NCBI GenBank assembly: GCA_002189035.1
Contig: CM007991.1
Coordinates: 434,001-498,000 of the forward strand
Origin: Utricularia gibba
Taxonomy: Eukaryota > Streptophyta > Magnoliopsida > Lamiales > Lentibulariaceae
Direction: 5' to 3'
DNA length: 64,000 bases
Shown here: positions 34,202-44,744 of the stretch, piece after piece
Numbering within the stretch: position 1 is the stretch's first letter
Layout of the letters: every line of letters starts with the position of its first letter
Notes under the pieces: model-generated
What the model was told of the DNA's origin: nothing
Database searches by the model: none
The model's input: the letters and a program-made list of their open reading frames with translations, nothing else
Translations under genes and position numbers: made by a program

Positions 34202-36549
34202 TTAGCCGGGAAAGGCGTCAGTCGGGTCGTGAAAGCCAATTTCTTCTACGGCCCCGACCGTCTTGAACAGTCTCCTCTTGGCGATCTCCTCCACTAGCTT
34301 TCGGTGAAGTAGCTTGCTGCGCAGATCCAGAAGCGATTTTGTCCTGGTCAGTTTCTGCTCCGAGCCTCGTCTTCTGCTATGGGCAAATGCTTCCAGATCA
34401 GGGCCCGTATTCGTGCCCATTGAGGGCTTTTGAGTGCGATGAAGTTGTTCTTGTGGACGCACTGATTGCAGATGACCTATTTCACTCGCCACACAGTCGT
34501 TACCCGCGCCGGCGTACCTGCCATAGCCAGACGACATTTCTGGATCCGCATGTACGTTGATTCGCATCTCATCTGAGAGGAAAGAAGGAACGCAAGAAGG
34601 CTTGATTAGTGAGTGGTTTATCGAAATCTTTATAATTTTATCTTTTGTATGTATGATTAGAACATCATCCACTGATTTTAGAATGTTTACAATACGATTT
34701 ATTGAGATTCAAGTTTGGAGAAGCGTACCTCGAATCCAATGTCGCAGAGACTCCACACCTTGAAAATTTTGAAATTCTCGTGGAGAGAATACACTTGCCA
34801 GGGAAGTCGGTGATGAAGAACAAGATGAGGAGGTGTAGTAAGGATGACGATGTTCGTCATTACATTCAACAGCATAATCAAAATCTTTCTCATGATGGAA
34901 TTCAGAACAGGATTCTTTCTCCAATGGTAACAATTTGGAAATTTCCTCGTGGATCATATTAGCAATCTCGATTGGCTCCCAGTCTGTGATTTCTAACTCT
35001 TTCACCATTTCAATGGCAACGTCTAATGGAGTGTCACCTGTAATGTCGAACGGGAAGTAGATGTTTCTGCTTCCACCTCCTGAATATCTCATGAATGTTA
35101 GTGATAAGGAATTTCAAATTTGTGCAGTAGAAATAAACTATCATGGTTTCAGAGAAATACCATATTCATCACTCATCTGTACTTTCAAAAAGATGGTTTG
35201 ATCTTTGGGATTCACTGACCCTGTTATACTCATTTTTGTTTTTCTTGCTGACCTCTGAGATTTTGTTCTCGGGGGATCCATTTGGCGCAACGACACTGGA
35301 AATTCTTCAATTCGCTCGATAGAAAGAAAGGGTCGTTCAAAAGTTCACGAGCTGATGGCCTACTCGAAGCTGCCTCCAAGCATCTTCCTATGAACCTCTT
35401 TGCTCCCCCGTCATCAATTTTGTGGTATGCTGCAGGTAGCTTTCCCTACACTTGAATGATATTTGATGACCTTCTGTACTTTAGTGACCATTATATTTAG
35501 ATCTTCAAATGGAGATCAGAAGAAGGCATACCATGGTTACTTTCTTGTAAATTTGAGCAGGATTGGAACATTCACTGTATGGATACTCAAGTGTCAGCAT
35601 CTCCAATATGCACATACCAAAAGAGTATATGTCGACAAGCTCATCATAGTCCTCTTCATACAATTCTGGCGCCATAAACTCTGGTGTTCCTGATGGTTGA
35701 ATCAAACATCATGCTTTTGGTGAATAAAATCCTCCCATAGAATTGATTCAAGGTATTGAGTAGTTCCCCTTTTTTTTGGAAGAACATACCTATGACACTG
35801 TGGGCATGTTTTGATCCATGGAGTATTGTTGCTAATCCAAGATCACCTATTTTGATCTGGCCAAGATGGCCATTCACAAAGATGTTGTCACACTTGAGGT
35901 CACGGTGAATCACTTGTGGATCGTGGTCATGCAGATATTCCAGCCCCTCCAGTATTTGACGTGCCCAGTTCTTGATCGTTCTTATATTCACGTTCTTATG
36001 CTTCTTCCTATACCTAAATCACTCTCTGTGATGAGCTGAAGGATTCTTGAATTTAGAATATCCAATTTTTTTTTCTGAAATTAAATGGAACTCTTACTCT
36101 CGCAGGGTGCCCGAAGTGAACATTTCAGTGATGAAGTTGAAAGTTCGGCGATCACCATCCGTCCATGAAGCAAAGAACCGTATGATAGAGCTGTGTTCCA
36201 GATCCTTGAGCAGGTGAACTTCGCCATACACTCTCCGCATCTCTTCGGATGACTTGAAGACTTCAGACAGTTTCACTTGATTCCAAGCTACTTCAATTCC
36301 TAGAAGCTCGTCAAATGCTTTGTACACAGTCTTCATTGCTCCTTTACCAAGAACCTCTTTGAACTGCAACATATGCTTCTTTATCACAGTTCATAAAGGC
36401 ATACCGTACATACTGAGATATCTATCCTTCTTGCAGGAAAAAAACAGGAAGAGAACAAAGGCACATACTCGACCATATCTTCCAGATGGATCCATTTCCA
36501 CGTACAATGGTGATCCCCCATCGGCTTCCCGTAGCCGTGTTTTCGACAT
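34202..36549 (-). CDS. WNK (with no lysine) serine/threonine kinase; one frame break in exon 5
   Basis: Seven exons: 36549-36469, 36363-36098, 36013-35790, 35689-35541, 35445-35161, 35079-34729, 34572-34202. The kinase domain has the WNK hallmark: subdomain II lacks Lys (EVAWNQVKL) and the lysine sits in the glycine loop ([11 protein letters not shown]). [14 protein letters not shown] and [10 protein letters not shown] follow. Exons 5 and 6 hold the autoinhibitory/OSR1-like region ([31 protein letters not shown]). A Ser/Arg-rich tail closes the protein. Exon 5 changes frame after ARELLNDPF: the matching LSIERIEEF continues one base short. The exon sum is 1727 bases, one less than a multiple of three. 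Start Met 36549 is used because upstream exon-like sequence cannot splice to it without a stop. Plant WNKs act in ion balance, flowering and sugar/ABA signalling. Confidence 0.85.
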
Positions 36550-39110
36550 GGTTAGTCACTCACTACCTGCTAAAAATCTAAAAAGGATCCCTACTCTGTG
36601 TAGCCTGAAGATCACTAAAGTCAATAGCTGAAAAACCTTACGCAGATGAAATTATCAGGAGGGGTGCTAGAGGATCTGGAGCTTTCCCTCATGGTTTTCA
36701 TATGAAAACACGCGGAAAAAGAGCCAGTACGCCCTTGAGTAATCAATCCTCAGCATCATCGAAGAGGCTATACCCATCGAAAACTCCAGTCTTTGAGGTT
36801 CCATTTACTTTCCAGAAAACTGATTAGAATGGAGGACACAGAACTCCAAGTTGGAAGATATACAGAGAGGATGACGATGAAGCCTTTCAAGAGGTGTGAT
36901 CATGGCGTCTGAATTTGAAGAATCTATTTCGCAGCAGCATCTTATGGTCTCCTTGAGGATTGCCAAGACCACCTAAAGGGTGGGGAATGGCTTTGGTTCT
37001 TGCTGAAATCAGAATCTCCAGGAGGCGCTCTTTGCAGGAGGCGAAGGGGCTGGTTATCAAGGTTTGATCTCTTAATCCGACAAAAACTAGAAAAGTAATC
37101 AACATTAAATTTTAGATGTCACCCGCACGTTGCTTATGTTATTATCCACAGCCGACATGCGAAAGTCAAATGCCTCGTGATTCATCCAATGCGCTGAGTA
37201 GTTTCTGGAAATTGACACCAGGATAAACAAAGCTGGGTTTGACTAAACAAGTATGGACCCTTAACAGGTAATGTTCTCTGCTTGCATACAAATTAACATG
37301 TTTGCTCGACTGCATCCCCTCTCTGCTTCAGAGAACCAAGACATTGGTTCTGTTTTTATACCCCGGGCTGGTTCATTTTATTCGTAAAGTGATAGTGTTA
37401 TGCATATGATCAGGAATAATGATGCATGGGAGTTTTTTTTTTTTGCTGGAATTTTTGTTCATGGATCAAGGGAATGGCATGTAGCCGTTGTATGTGAATA
37501 CATAGCAAGAATTTCAATCCATATGGTGGGTCGTTGTTTGACTTTGGAGAGGCGTTAAGTTATAAACAATTATTGAGTGGGGACTCAATAATACGCTCTT
37601 GAAAACTTCATCAAGTGCGTCATCCTCCATGGCTGCAGGTGCGATGAATTTTGCATCTTCTCCACTTTTCGGCCTCCTTGTCTTCGAAACTTGACCTTTG
37701 GAGAAGAAGTTGAGGTGGTGGTGCTTCATTGACTTTGGGTAACCACAGAAAATCCAAATATGATTTTTTTTTCTTTTTTGCATTGAATACATCAGCTTTT
37801 TTTTTTTTTTTTTTTGTCCAGAATTCCACTATTTTCCCCTTCGCATACTGTTTTGTATAAAGGATCCATATAGAATTTGTGGTGTTCTCCGACTAGGGAA
37901 TTTCGGCCGGGAGTGTGAAGTTTCTTTTTCAAACCAGGAACCTGAAGCAACCACATTGTTGGCTCAAGGAATTTAAGGTCAGCTGATTTGGGCACTTTTG
38001 ATGTTCCGGAAAGCACATGGCATGTCGCTTCATTTGAGCGCCTTCTTCCCTTTACAAGTTCCTTTGCTTAACCCAAGTTGTGATTTAATTCTCAAGCCAG
38101 GGGGTTAGCATGGAACACTATGCTGAAGATAAGCATGGATCCAATGAATGATAATGATTCAAGGAAGTTGAATATTAGGAAGGTAAAAATATTATTTATG
38201 AATTATTAATGGATACGCTTACGAGAAAATCAATATATTTAATATAAAATCATGTAACATGGGTATCATTCAAATTTTGTAACGAGATTAGATATATTGA
38301 AATTTTTTACTTTTGAAAAATGAAAATTCATGAACTATTAATATAATATTTTGAAATTAACAATTTTCAAAATAAAAAGTGATAAATTTGGTAATTTCGT
38401 GTGACTTTTATAACAGTCTCATTTGCATTAATTACAGGACATGGGTACATAACATGTCTGACGGATCATTCGTGTATTGTGTATGGTATGCGTCGGACTG
38501 GATGCCACTTCACCATTCCGGAGTATGTTGTGAACAAAGGTGGACAACAGAATAGTCAAAGCGTTTGATTGTGGTCGTCTTGCTGCTTCCAATCCCCTTC
38601 TTTTGTTTTTGTCTGGAACTGACGCGTACGCCAGAAATGCGCCAACCAGGGCCTGTGCTGCACACTGCTGTGGTATTCTTATTGCAGCAAGGAATAGTCA
38701 CGGGATATTTCTCTTTCTTTGATCCACTCAACTCCTGGTCTTCCCTTCCGCGACGGCGGTGATGATTAAATAGATAACGCGCTTTCCTTCTCTCCTTGAT
38801 GCGTTGGGTTGTTGTTTTCTGGAGTTGGGTCATTATTCGTTTCCCTTCCGGGTGTGCCATGAATGAGTTCAAGGCTGCGTCTTTGGTGCCCATGTGCTGA
38901 TAATCTTCTCATGTTCTGGATATCCTGTTCTGGGCTTGTGTGATACGCAGAAGAGATTTACTCGCTTCCTAGCTTGCTTTTCCTTTTAATTATATGCTTT
39001 CTCTTGATTTTCCTACCATCTCTTCGTTGATACTGATACATTTGGGGTTTAGGGCTCTTCCTGTCGTTGTTCTTTTTGTTGTTTCATTGTTTCTTCGCAG
39101 ATAGCCATCT
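36550..39110. other. Long divergent spacer between WNK and FERONIA-like genes
   Basis: About 2.5 kb. Near 36650 lies a possible WNK leader exon. At 37514-38016 minus-strand frames of 92, 69 and 74 codons overlap around a homopolymer and could be remnants of an unidentified gene. An acceptor-like TTCTTCGCAG ends at 39100, just before the FERONIA-like start, suggesting a 5'-leader intron in that gene. Confidence 0.5.
37797..37815. repeat. 19-base T homopolymer
   Basis: A T run on the plus strand interrupts the gene-like minus-strand frames around it and would encode a Lys run there. Confidence 0.9.
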
Positions 39111-41741
39111 ATGAGGAAGATTAGTGGGCTTGGAGTCTTCTTAGATGCTGCTTTTCTGTTTCTTGTTCTCGTGTGTGATGTTGTCTCCTCAGTTAACTAC
39201 GTGCCGACTGATGAGATATTCTTGAACTGCGGAGACCCCTCCCCTGTTTCAACTGACCCCGATGGTCACAATTGGACATCAGATATTGGTTCCAGATTCT
39301 TATTGTCTACCACTACATCCTTCACTGCCTCAGCGGCTGTGCAATTGCCTTCTGTTCCTCAGGTGCCGTTTTTGTCCGCCCGGATCTTCCAATCTCGGTT
39401 CACTTATTCTTTCCCTGTTTCCTCCGGCCGAAAGTTTATTCGATTATACTTCTACCCTGCATCATACCGTGGCCTAAATGCTTCTAATGCTTTCTTCTCT
39501 GTGACCTCTGGACCATACACACTTTTGAATAACTTTAGTGCTCTTCTTACGACTGAGGCTCTGAATTATGACTATGTTGTGAAAGAGTACTCTGTTAATG
39601 TTCATTCAGGGTCGCTAGATGTTACCTTTACCCCATCCCCAGATGCATCCAATGCATATGCATTTGTTAATGGGATACAAGTTGTTTCACATCCTGATAT
39701 TTATAGTTCAGATGGGATGATCAATGTCATCAGCCAAGCTACTGGATACGTTATTGAAAACAGCACTGCATTGGAGAACGTGTATCGTCTGAATGTTGGT
39801 GGAAACTCCATTTCTCCACCTGGTGACACGGGCATGTTCAGATCATGGAGTGATGACTCAAATTACATATTGGGTGCAGCTTATGGGGTCATCCAATCTC
39901 TTGATCCAAACGCTACGGTTGCTTTTCCTGAGAGATCTCCTAGCTATCTTGCACCAGTGAACGTGTATGCTACTATGAGATCGATGGGCCCAAATGCATC
40001 TGTCAATGTGAACTACAACCTCACTTGGGTGTTTGATGTTGATGCGGGGTTTGCATACCTCTTTAGGCTTCATTTTTATGAAGTGGATGATGCAATCACC
40101 AGGATAAACCAGAGGGTTTTTTCCATATTCTTGAACAACCAAACGGCACAACAAGATGCAGATGTCATTGCCTGGGGGAATGGGAATAAGGTAGCCGTTC
40201 ACAGAGATTACATTGTTTTCGTTCCTAATGGATCTCCCAGGCAGCAGTTGTGGCTTGCCTTGCATCCAAACACTATCAGTAGGTCTCAGTACTATGATGC
40301 TATCTTGAATGGATTGGAGATCTTCAAGATTAATAGTAGCTCTGGGAACCTTGCTGGTCCGAATCCGAATCCACTCCCTCGGCCACCTGGAGAATCGCCC
40401 CGCAACCAGCTTCCAGGATCTAGAAACAATCATATTGCAGTTATTGGTGGAGGAATAGGAGGTGGGGTTGCTGCCATTGTTGTCCTTGGCTCACTTGTCT
40501 TCTTTATCTATAAGCGCATGAGATCGAAAAGGGACTCCACCAGTAGTGATGGATGGCTTCCATTGTCTATGTACGGGACTTCACATTCTTCAGGAACAGT
40601 TAAGACAACAACTGCTACGAGAAGCTCTGCATCTTCTTCCCAACGGTCGAATTTTTGTCGTCGCTTCTCGTTTACAGACATTAAAACAGCTACCAATGAC
40701 TTTGATGAAGCTCTTCTTTTGGGAGTTGGTGGCTTTGGGAAAGTGTACCGTGGAGAGATTGACAGTGGCACAAAAGTTGCCGTCAAGCGCGGAAACCCCT
40801 TGTCCGAACAGGGTGTCCATGAATTCCAAACCGAGATCGAGCTGCTGTCGAAGCTCCGGCACCTTCACCTGGTTTCCCTGATAGGCTATTGCGATGAGAA
40901 CTGTGAGATGATCCTCGTTTATGATTTCATGGCTAATGGCACACTCCGTGATCACTTGTACAAGACAAAGAGGCCTCCGTTATCATGGAGGCAGAGGCTT
41001 GAGATTTGCATTGGTGCTGCTCGAGGTTTGCACTATCTACACACTGGTGCGAAGCACACGATAATCCACAGAGATGTCAAGACGACCAACATTCTGCTGG
41101 ATGAGAAATGGGTGGCCAAGGTCTCCGATTTTGGTCTCTCTAAGACCGGCCCATCATTGGATAACACACATGTCACCACTGTGGTGAAGGGAAGCTTCGG
41201 TTATCTGGATCCTGAGTACTTCAGACTGCAGCAGCTGACTGAGAAATCCGACGTCTACTCATTTGGGGTTGTTCTCTTCGAGGTTTTATGTGGCAGGCCG
41301 GCGTTAAACAGCTCCCTACCAAAGGAACAGGTCAGCTTGGCTGAGTGGGCGGTGCATTGCTATAGAAAGGGCACTCTTGATCAAACAATTGATCCCTATC
41401 TCAAGGGGAAAATCTCGTCGGAGTGCCTGAAGAAGTACACTGAGACGGCAGTCAAGTGTCTCTCTGAAGTTGGGACCCAGCGGCCTCCCATGGGGGACGT
41501 CTTGTGGCACCTGGAGTTCGCTTTGCAACTCCAGGAGAGTGGAGAGGAAAGTACGGTGATCCCTGTTGATGCTTCTTCCCTAGGGAAGAAGGGTACTGAT
41601 GCATCAGCACCAGATGCCGGTGGCACGATTACCGAGTCCAAAAGCACGAGCACCGGTGGCTTCAGCGCCGTCAGTGTTGATTCCGATGGCCTTACCCCGA
41701 GCGCCGTGTTTTCTCAGATAATGAATCCTCAAGGGAGGTAA
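39111..41741 (+). CDS. FERONIA-like CrRLK1L receptor kinase
   Basis: Plasma-membrane receptor kinase of the Catharanthus CrRLK1L family, which senses RALF peptides and wall integrity. The 876-residue coding region has no intron, usual for this family. Order: signal peptide (1-27); two tandem malectin-like domains (about 35-410) with FLNCG, SGRKFIRLYFYP, AYAFVNGIQVV and LNGLEIFK; TM segment (about 441-467); kinase domain (about 519-806) with GVGGFGKVYRGEI, VAVKRG (Lys about 559), HRDVKTTNILLD, DFGLSK and GSFGYLDPEYF. The C-terminus FSQIMNPQGR is the ending typical of FERONIA itself, so that orthologue is favoured over THESEUS, HERKULES or ANXUR. All catalytic residues are present. The start Met directly follows an acceptor-like sequence. 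Confidence 0.93.
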   Translation: MRKISGLGVFLDAAFLFLVLVCDVVSSVNYVPTDEIFLNCGDPSPVSTDPDGHNWTSDIGSRFLLSTTTSFTASAAVQLPSVPQVPFLSARIFQSRFTYSFPVSSGRKFIRLYFYPASYRGLNASNAFFSVTSGPYTLLNNFSALLTTEALNYDYVVKEYSVNVHSGSLDVTFTPSPDASNAYAFVNGIQVVSHPDIYSSDGMINVISQATGYVIENSTALENVYRLNVGGNSISPPGDTGMFRSWSDDSNYILGAAYGVIQSLDPNATVAFPERSPSYLAPVNVYATMRSMGPNASVNVNYNLTWVFDVDAGFAYLFRLHFYEVDDAITRINQRVFSIFLNNQTAQQDADVIAWGNGNKVAVHRDYIVFVPNGSPRQQLWLALHPNTISRSQYYDAILNGLEIFKINSSSGNLAGPNPNPLPRPPGESPRNQLPGSRNNHIAVIGGGIGGGVAAIVVLGSLVFFIYKRMRSKRDSTSSDGWLPLSMYGTSHSSGTVKTTTATRSSASSSQRSNFCRRFSFTDIKTATNDFDEALLLGVGGFGKVYRGEIDSGTKVAVKRGNPLSEQGVHEFQTEIELLSKLRHLHLVSLIGYCDENCEMILVYDFMANGTLRDHLYKTKRPPLSWRQRLEICIGAARGLHYLHTGAKHTIIHRDVKTTNILLDEKWVAKVSDFGLSKTGPSLDNTHVTTVVKGSFGYLDPEYFRLQQLTEKSDVYSFGVVLFEVLCGRPALNSSLPKEQVSLAEWAVHCYRKGTLDQTIDPYLKGKISSECLKKYTETAVKCLSEVGTQRPPMGDVLWHLEFALQLQESGEESTVIPVDASSLGKKGTDASAPDAGGTITESKSTSTGGFSAVSVDSDGLTPSAVFSQIMNPQGR

Positions 41742-41986
41742 GTAGATTGATGGGCATTGTAATGTCTCCCTGTTCTATTCTATACGGGTAGATTAGTTTG
41801 TGTCTCACACTTTGAATGTATGTTTGATCGATCTTGTGCGTTTTGTAGCTGTAAACTGCGTTTGTGGTAGTTCAAAACCAATTGTTGTATGAACAAACAT
41901 TTTCATTGATGCATCTGTATCAAAAACATAAGGACATCAGATCTATGTATGAATAAATAAACACGATCTGGGCATCATCTTCAACG

Positions 41987-43640
41987 TCAGGTATCTTTGT
42001 TACCGGAAACCTCACTGGGCAGCAGAGAAACGCAGCTCCGAGAGCGTGGAATTGGAGAGAGCGGGGGTGACAATGAACAAGCTCGGGACACTGGACGGAC
42101 CTCCGTCACCTCCTCGATTCCTTCGTCCAAGTAAACAACATCTTGCATAGTGAGCTGGTGGTATTCCACGATCTCCCTCAAGAATCGATTCTCTCGTGCA
42201 TAAACCGAGTTCTCGTTTGCTAGTCGAGCCTTCTCCGCCAGAAGAGTCTCCAGTTGTAGCCGTATCTGGCTCACATCATTCAGTCATTAAACAACTACTA
42301 GATAGATAGATGCTCCAAACATATGGTCTAGCAACCCTTCCCACAAAACCCCACATTCTGTCATGCCCCAAATCATACATGGCGACTCAAGTGCATGAAA
42401 TGCTGCCCACCTAAGGTTTCTCGGTTTCCATCAGAGCTAAGATAAACTAGCTGCGCAAGGGAAGAATGATTAAAAAGATACCATGTCATCATCAGCAGGA
42501 TTGACTCCTTTTTCACGAGCATCTCTGAGGATTTTGTTCTCTTCTTCAAGCTGTGAGCATCGTTCCTTGGCGAAAGCAAGATCTGCTTTGACTGTCTTCA
42601 ACTCCCGAAGCAATAGTTTCACCTTAGCTGCTGTTGCCATCGCCACCTGCAAGTGGTGGCATGATGGAAAAAGTTGAGTACACCACCCGCATCCACAGCA
42701 CCACTCACACAGAAAATATCCTAGAATTGTATTAAGAATGAGATAAAAAATCAATATCCATAGTAATGATCAAGGCAGATTCATGGTTGTTGCTAGTTAG
42801 TAGATCAACAAACTTTCAGTTGCGGAGATTTAACAAGCATAGAGTAGCAACCTTACGTCGCGAGATGCCTTGAGCATATCTTCTTGGCTGGTTTGATTAT
42901 GCGGTTGCATTAATTTCCTTCCCCCTTGATTCTCAGTGATCATTCCATTTCTTCCTCCTATTTGTAGCTGATGTATTTCTTGTTTACAGTCTGCCACTTT
43001 GTTATCAGCATTGATGCGCCGCTCCTGAAAGTGTATTCATATGCATTTAAAATGAAAGAAACTGATGCTTCCTTCTTCTATCAGCGTATTACCTCCACTG
43101 TGTTAACAATGCGGTTTGTAGAAGATGGCAATACATCGAACTCATCGCGAATAGCAGAATTGTCCATTCTCTTAGAAGTTTCTTTCTGCCAATAATTCAA
43201 CATTTTACACCAACGGACAACAATTGTTCGAAGTATCGCAACAGCAAGAACAATCGAACCTGTTGAGTCCTTGGTTGTGGCCATTCTTCAAACAGATGTG
43301 GAGCGCTGTCTTCCTCAAGAATCGCTTTCGCTTTTCTAGCCAGAGCATCCCAGAACCCCCCGACTCCATTTGAACCATCCATCGATGTGTAATCATAACT
43401 AGTTCCTCCTCCTCCACCCTAAAAAAAATCAATTAGCAATCACCGAGAATTCGAACGACGCATTCCATTTCAAGCAAGTGCTCGCCAGTAATACCAAACG
43501 CAATGCGAAACGGAAACCTTGGAATTCGAAGAATCACGATGAGCGAAAGAAGAGGAGGTTTTTATCCCGTACGAGTGTGGCTCCTTCTCCTCCTTAAAAG
43601 TGGACGATCTTGCCATCCCCTGCCTCCTCCTGTAAGCCAT
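41987..43640 (-). CDS. Plant-specific coiled-coil protein of unknown function
   Basis: Six in-phase exons (43640-43518, 43418-43260, 43185-43093, 43024-42857, 42646-42482, 42265-41987) give about 317 residues. The N-terminus [18 protein letters not shown] and a [17 protein letters not shown] segment look conserved-like. The middle and C-terminal third is a long heptad-rich coiled coil ([53 protein letters not shown]). It ends in a Ser/Pro-rich tail. No enzyme motif, signal peptide or membrane segment is seen. I recognise the general layout as a plant coiled-coil protein but cannot assign a family name or role. All exon junctions are GT-AG and phase 0 throughout, which supports the model. Confidence 0.8.
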
Positions 43641-44120
43641 GCTTCGTCTCCCCCTATCCGCCTCGTCCTTGTGATCAACAGGAAACACCGCCGCCGTCAC
43701 CCCCGCCCGCACCGTGGGGAAAAGCGCCGGTAATCGCAAGGATTTCCTTCGAGACAGGGAACTGAATTGAATCGGAATCTCTCGACCATGCAGCTAATAA
43801 CTAACTCCCACATTGCACGGAGCTTTAAAACTTGTCAACTTTTAAATAATATTTTTATTTAATTCTTGAATAATAATAAAATATAATCCCATTTTCCAAA
43901 TAATTTTTACTTCAAAAACCATTAACTTTATTTTCACCATTTTTGTTAATAAATTTATTTTTTATATTAATATTTTGTTAAAAAAATTAACTTTATTAAA
44001 ATGCATAAATCGAATAATTACAAGAAAACACCACGTGTACGGGAACGGGTGTGCCGCACACCCAAAGTTGCATTAAATAAGAAACTCAAATCCGTGAGCG
44101 ATCAAGGAGCCTGATCTGAA
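43641..44120. other. Spacer between coiled-coil and NHL genes
   Basis: The left part is the promoter and leader side of the coiled-coil gene, then AT-rich DNA. No gene seen. Confidence 0.5.
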
Positions 44121-44744
44121 CTATAAACTGTTCCGGTAGCGGCATTGCTGCTCGGAAAGAGTTCGATTCCCGATGAAGACCTGGAAATCGCAGGTGGAAG
44201 TGGTGACCACATGAATTACGAACACAATCCTAACCTTTCCCCTCAACCGGAGGTACGTTTCCATCGGTACCACGCCGCTGAGAAGATCGGAGTACAAACC
44301 CGAATCGGAAATCAACCGGTCCGCCATCAACGTCAGCGTCAGATTCATGGATTCCGTGCCTCGGGCGCCGATTCTTCCGGCAGGGACCGGTACGAATCCG
44401 ACTTCTTTTCCCTTGTACCGGAGGAGGGCGGTGCTGTCGTAATAACTGAACCCTACGCGATTTGGATTGTAGACGGAGATCGCGGTGGCGATCGAGAGGT
44501 TCAAGTTGAAACTAGGACGGGTTAGATCCAAGCCAAAATTGAGGTTTCGGAGGGCGACAGAGTCTACAGTGGTGACAGGGCGGCGCGCCTTGAATACAGT
44601 TAGGGCTAGAATGAGTATCAGAAGGGCAACCGCGACAACGACGATGATCGACCAGAAGCAGATCCAACGGCACTGCGGCTTCCGGCGATGGCCGCCAATG
44701 GCTCGATTTTGCTCAACCTCGAGCTTCTTGAACTCGGTCTCCAT
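44121..44744 (-). CDS. NDR1/HIN1-like (LEA-2 domain) membrane protein
   Basis: Single exon, 207 residues, in the NHL family of plant membrane proteins with a LEA-2 (WHy-related) domain. A cytosolic basic N-terminus (RRKPQCRW) precedes one membrane span (about residues 33-55, IIVVVAVALLILILALTVF). The extracellular LEA-2 fold follows, with NLNLSIATAISVYNPNRVGF, a YY-Asp element typical of the family, and LYSDLLSGVVP; the C-terminus is short. Such proteins are tied to plasma-membrane defence signalling or stress, but no specific role can be read here. The frame is open 29 codons further upstream; the Met at 44744 is chosen because the basic pre-TM segment of NHL proteins starts there. Confidence 0.88.
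   Translation of the reverse strand: METEFKKLEVEQNRAIGGHRRKPQCRWICFWSIIVVVAVALLILILALTVFKARRPVTTVDSVALRNLNFGLDLTRPSFNLNLSIATAISVYNPNRVGFSYYDSTALLRYKGKEVGFVPVPAGRIGARGTESMNLTLTLMADRLISDSGLYSDLLSGVVPMETYLRLRGKVRIVFVIHVVTTSTCDFQVFIGNRTLSEQQCRYRNSL

Noticed and set aside
36600-36700. Upstream coding exon for WNK beginning MRESSRSSS
   Set aside because: Every acceptor candidate before the conserved WNK exon would bring an in-frame stop, so it is at most leader sequence.
39858-40433. 191-codon minus-strand open frame
   Set aside because: It is antisense to the malectin-like domains of the FERONIA-like gene, with no independent support.
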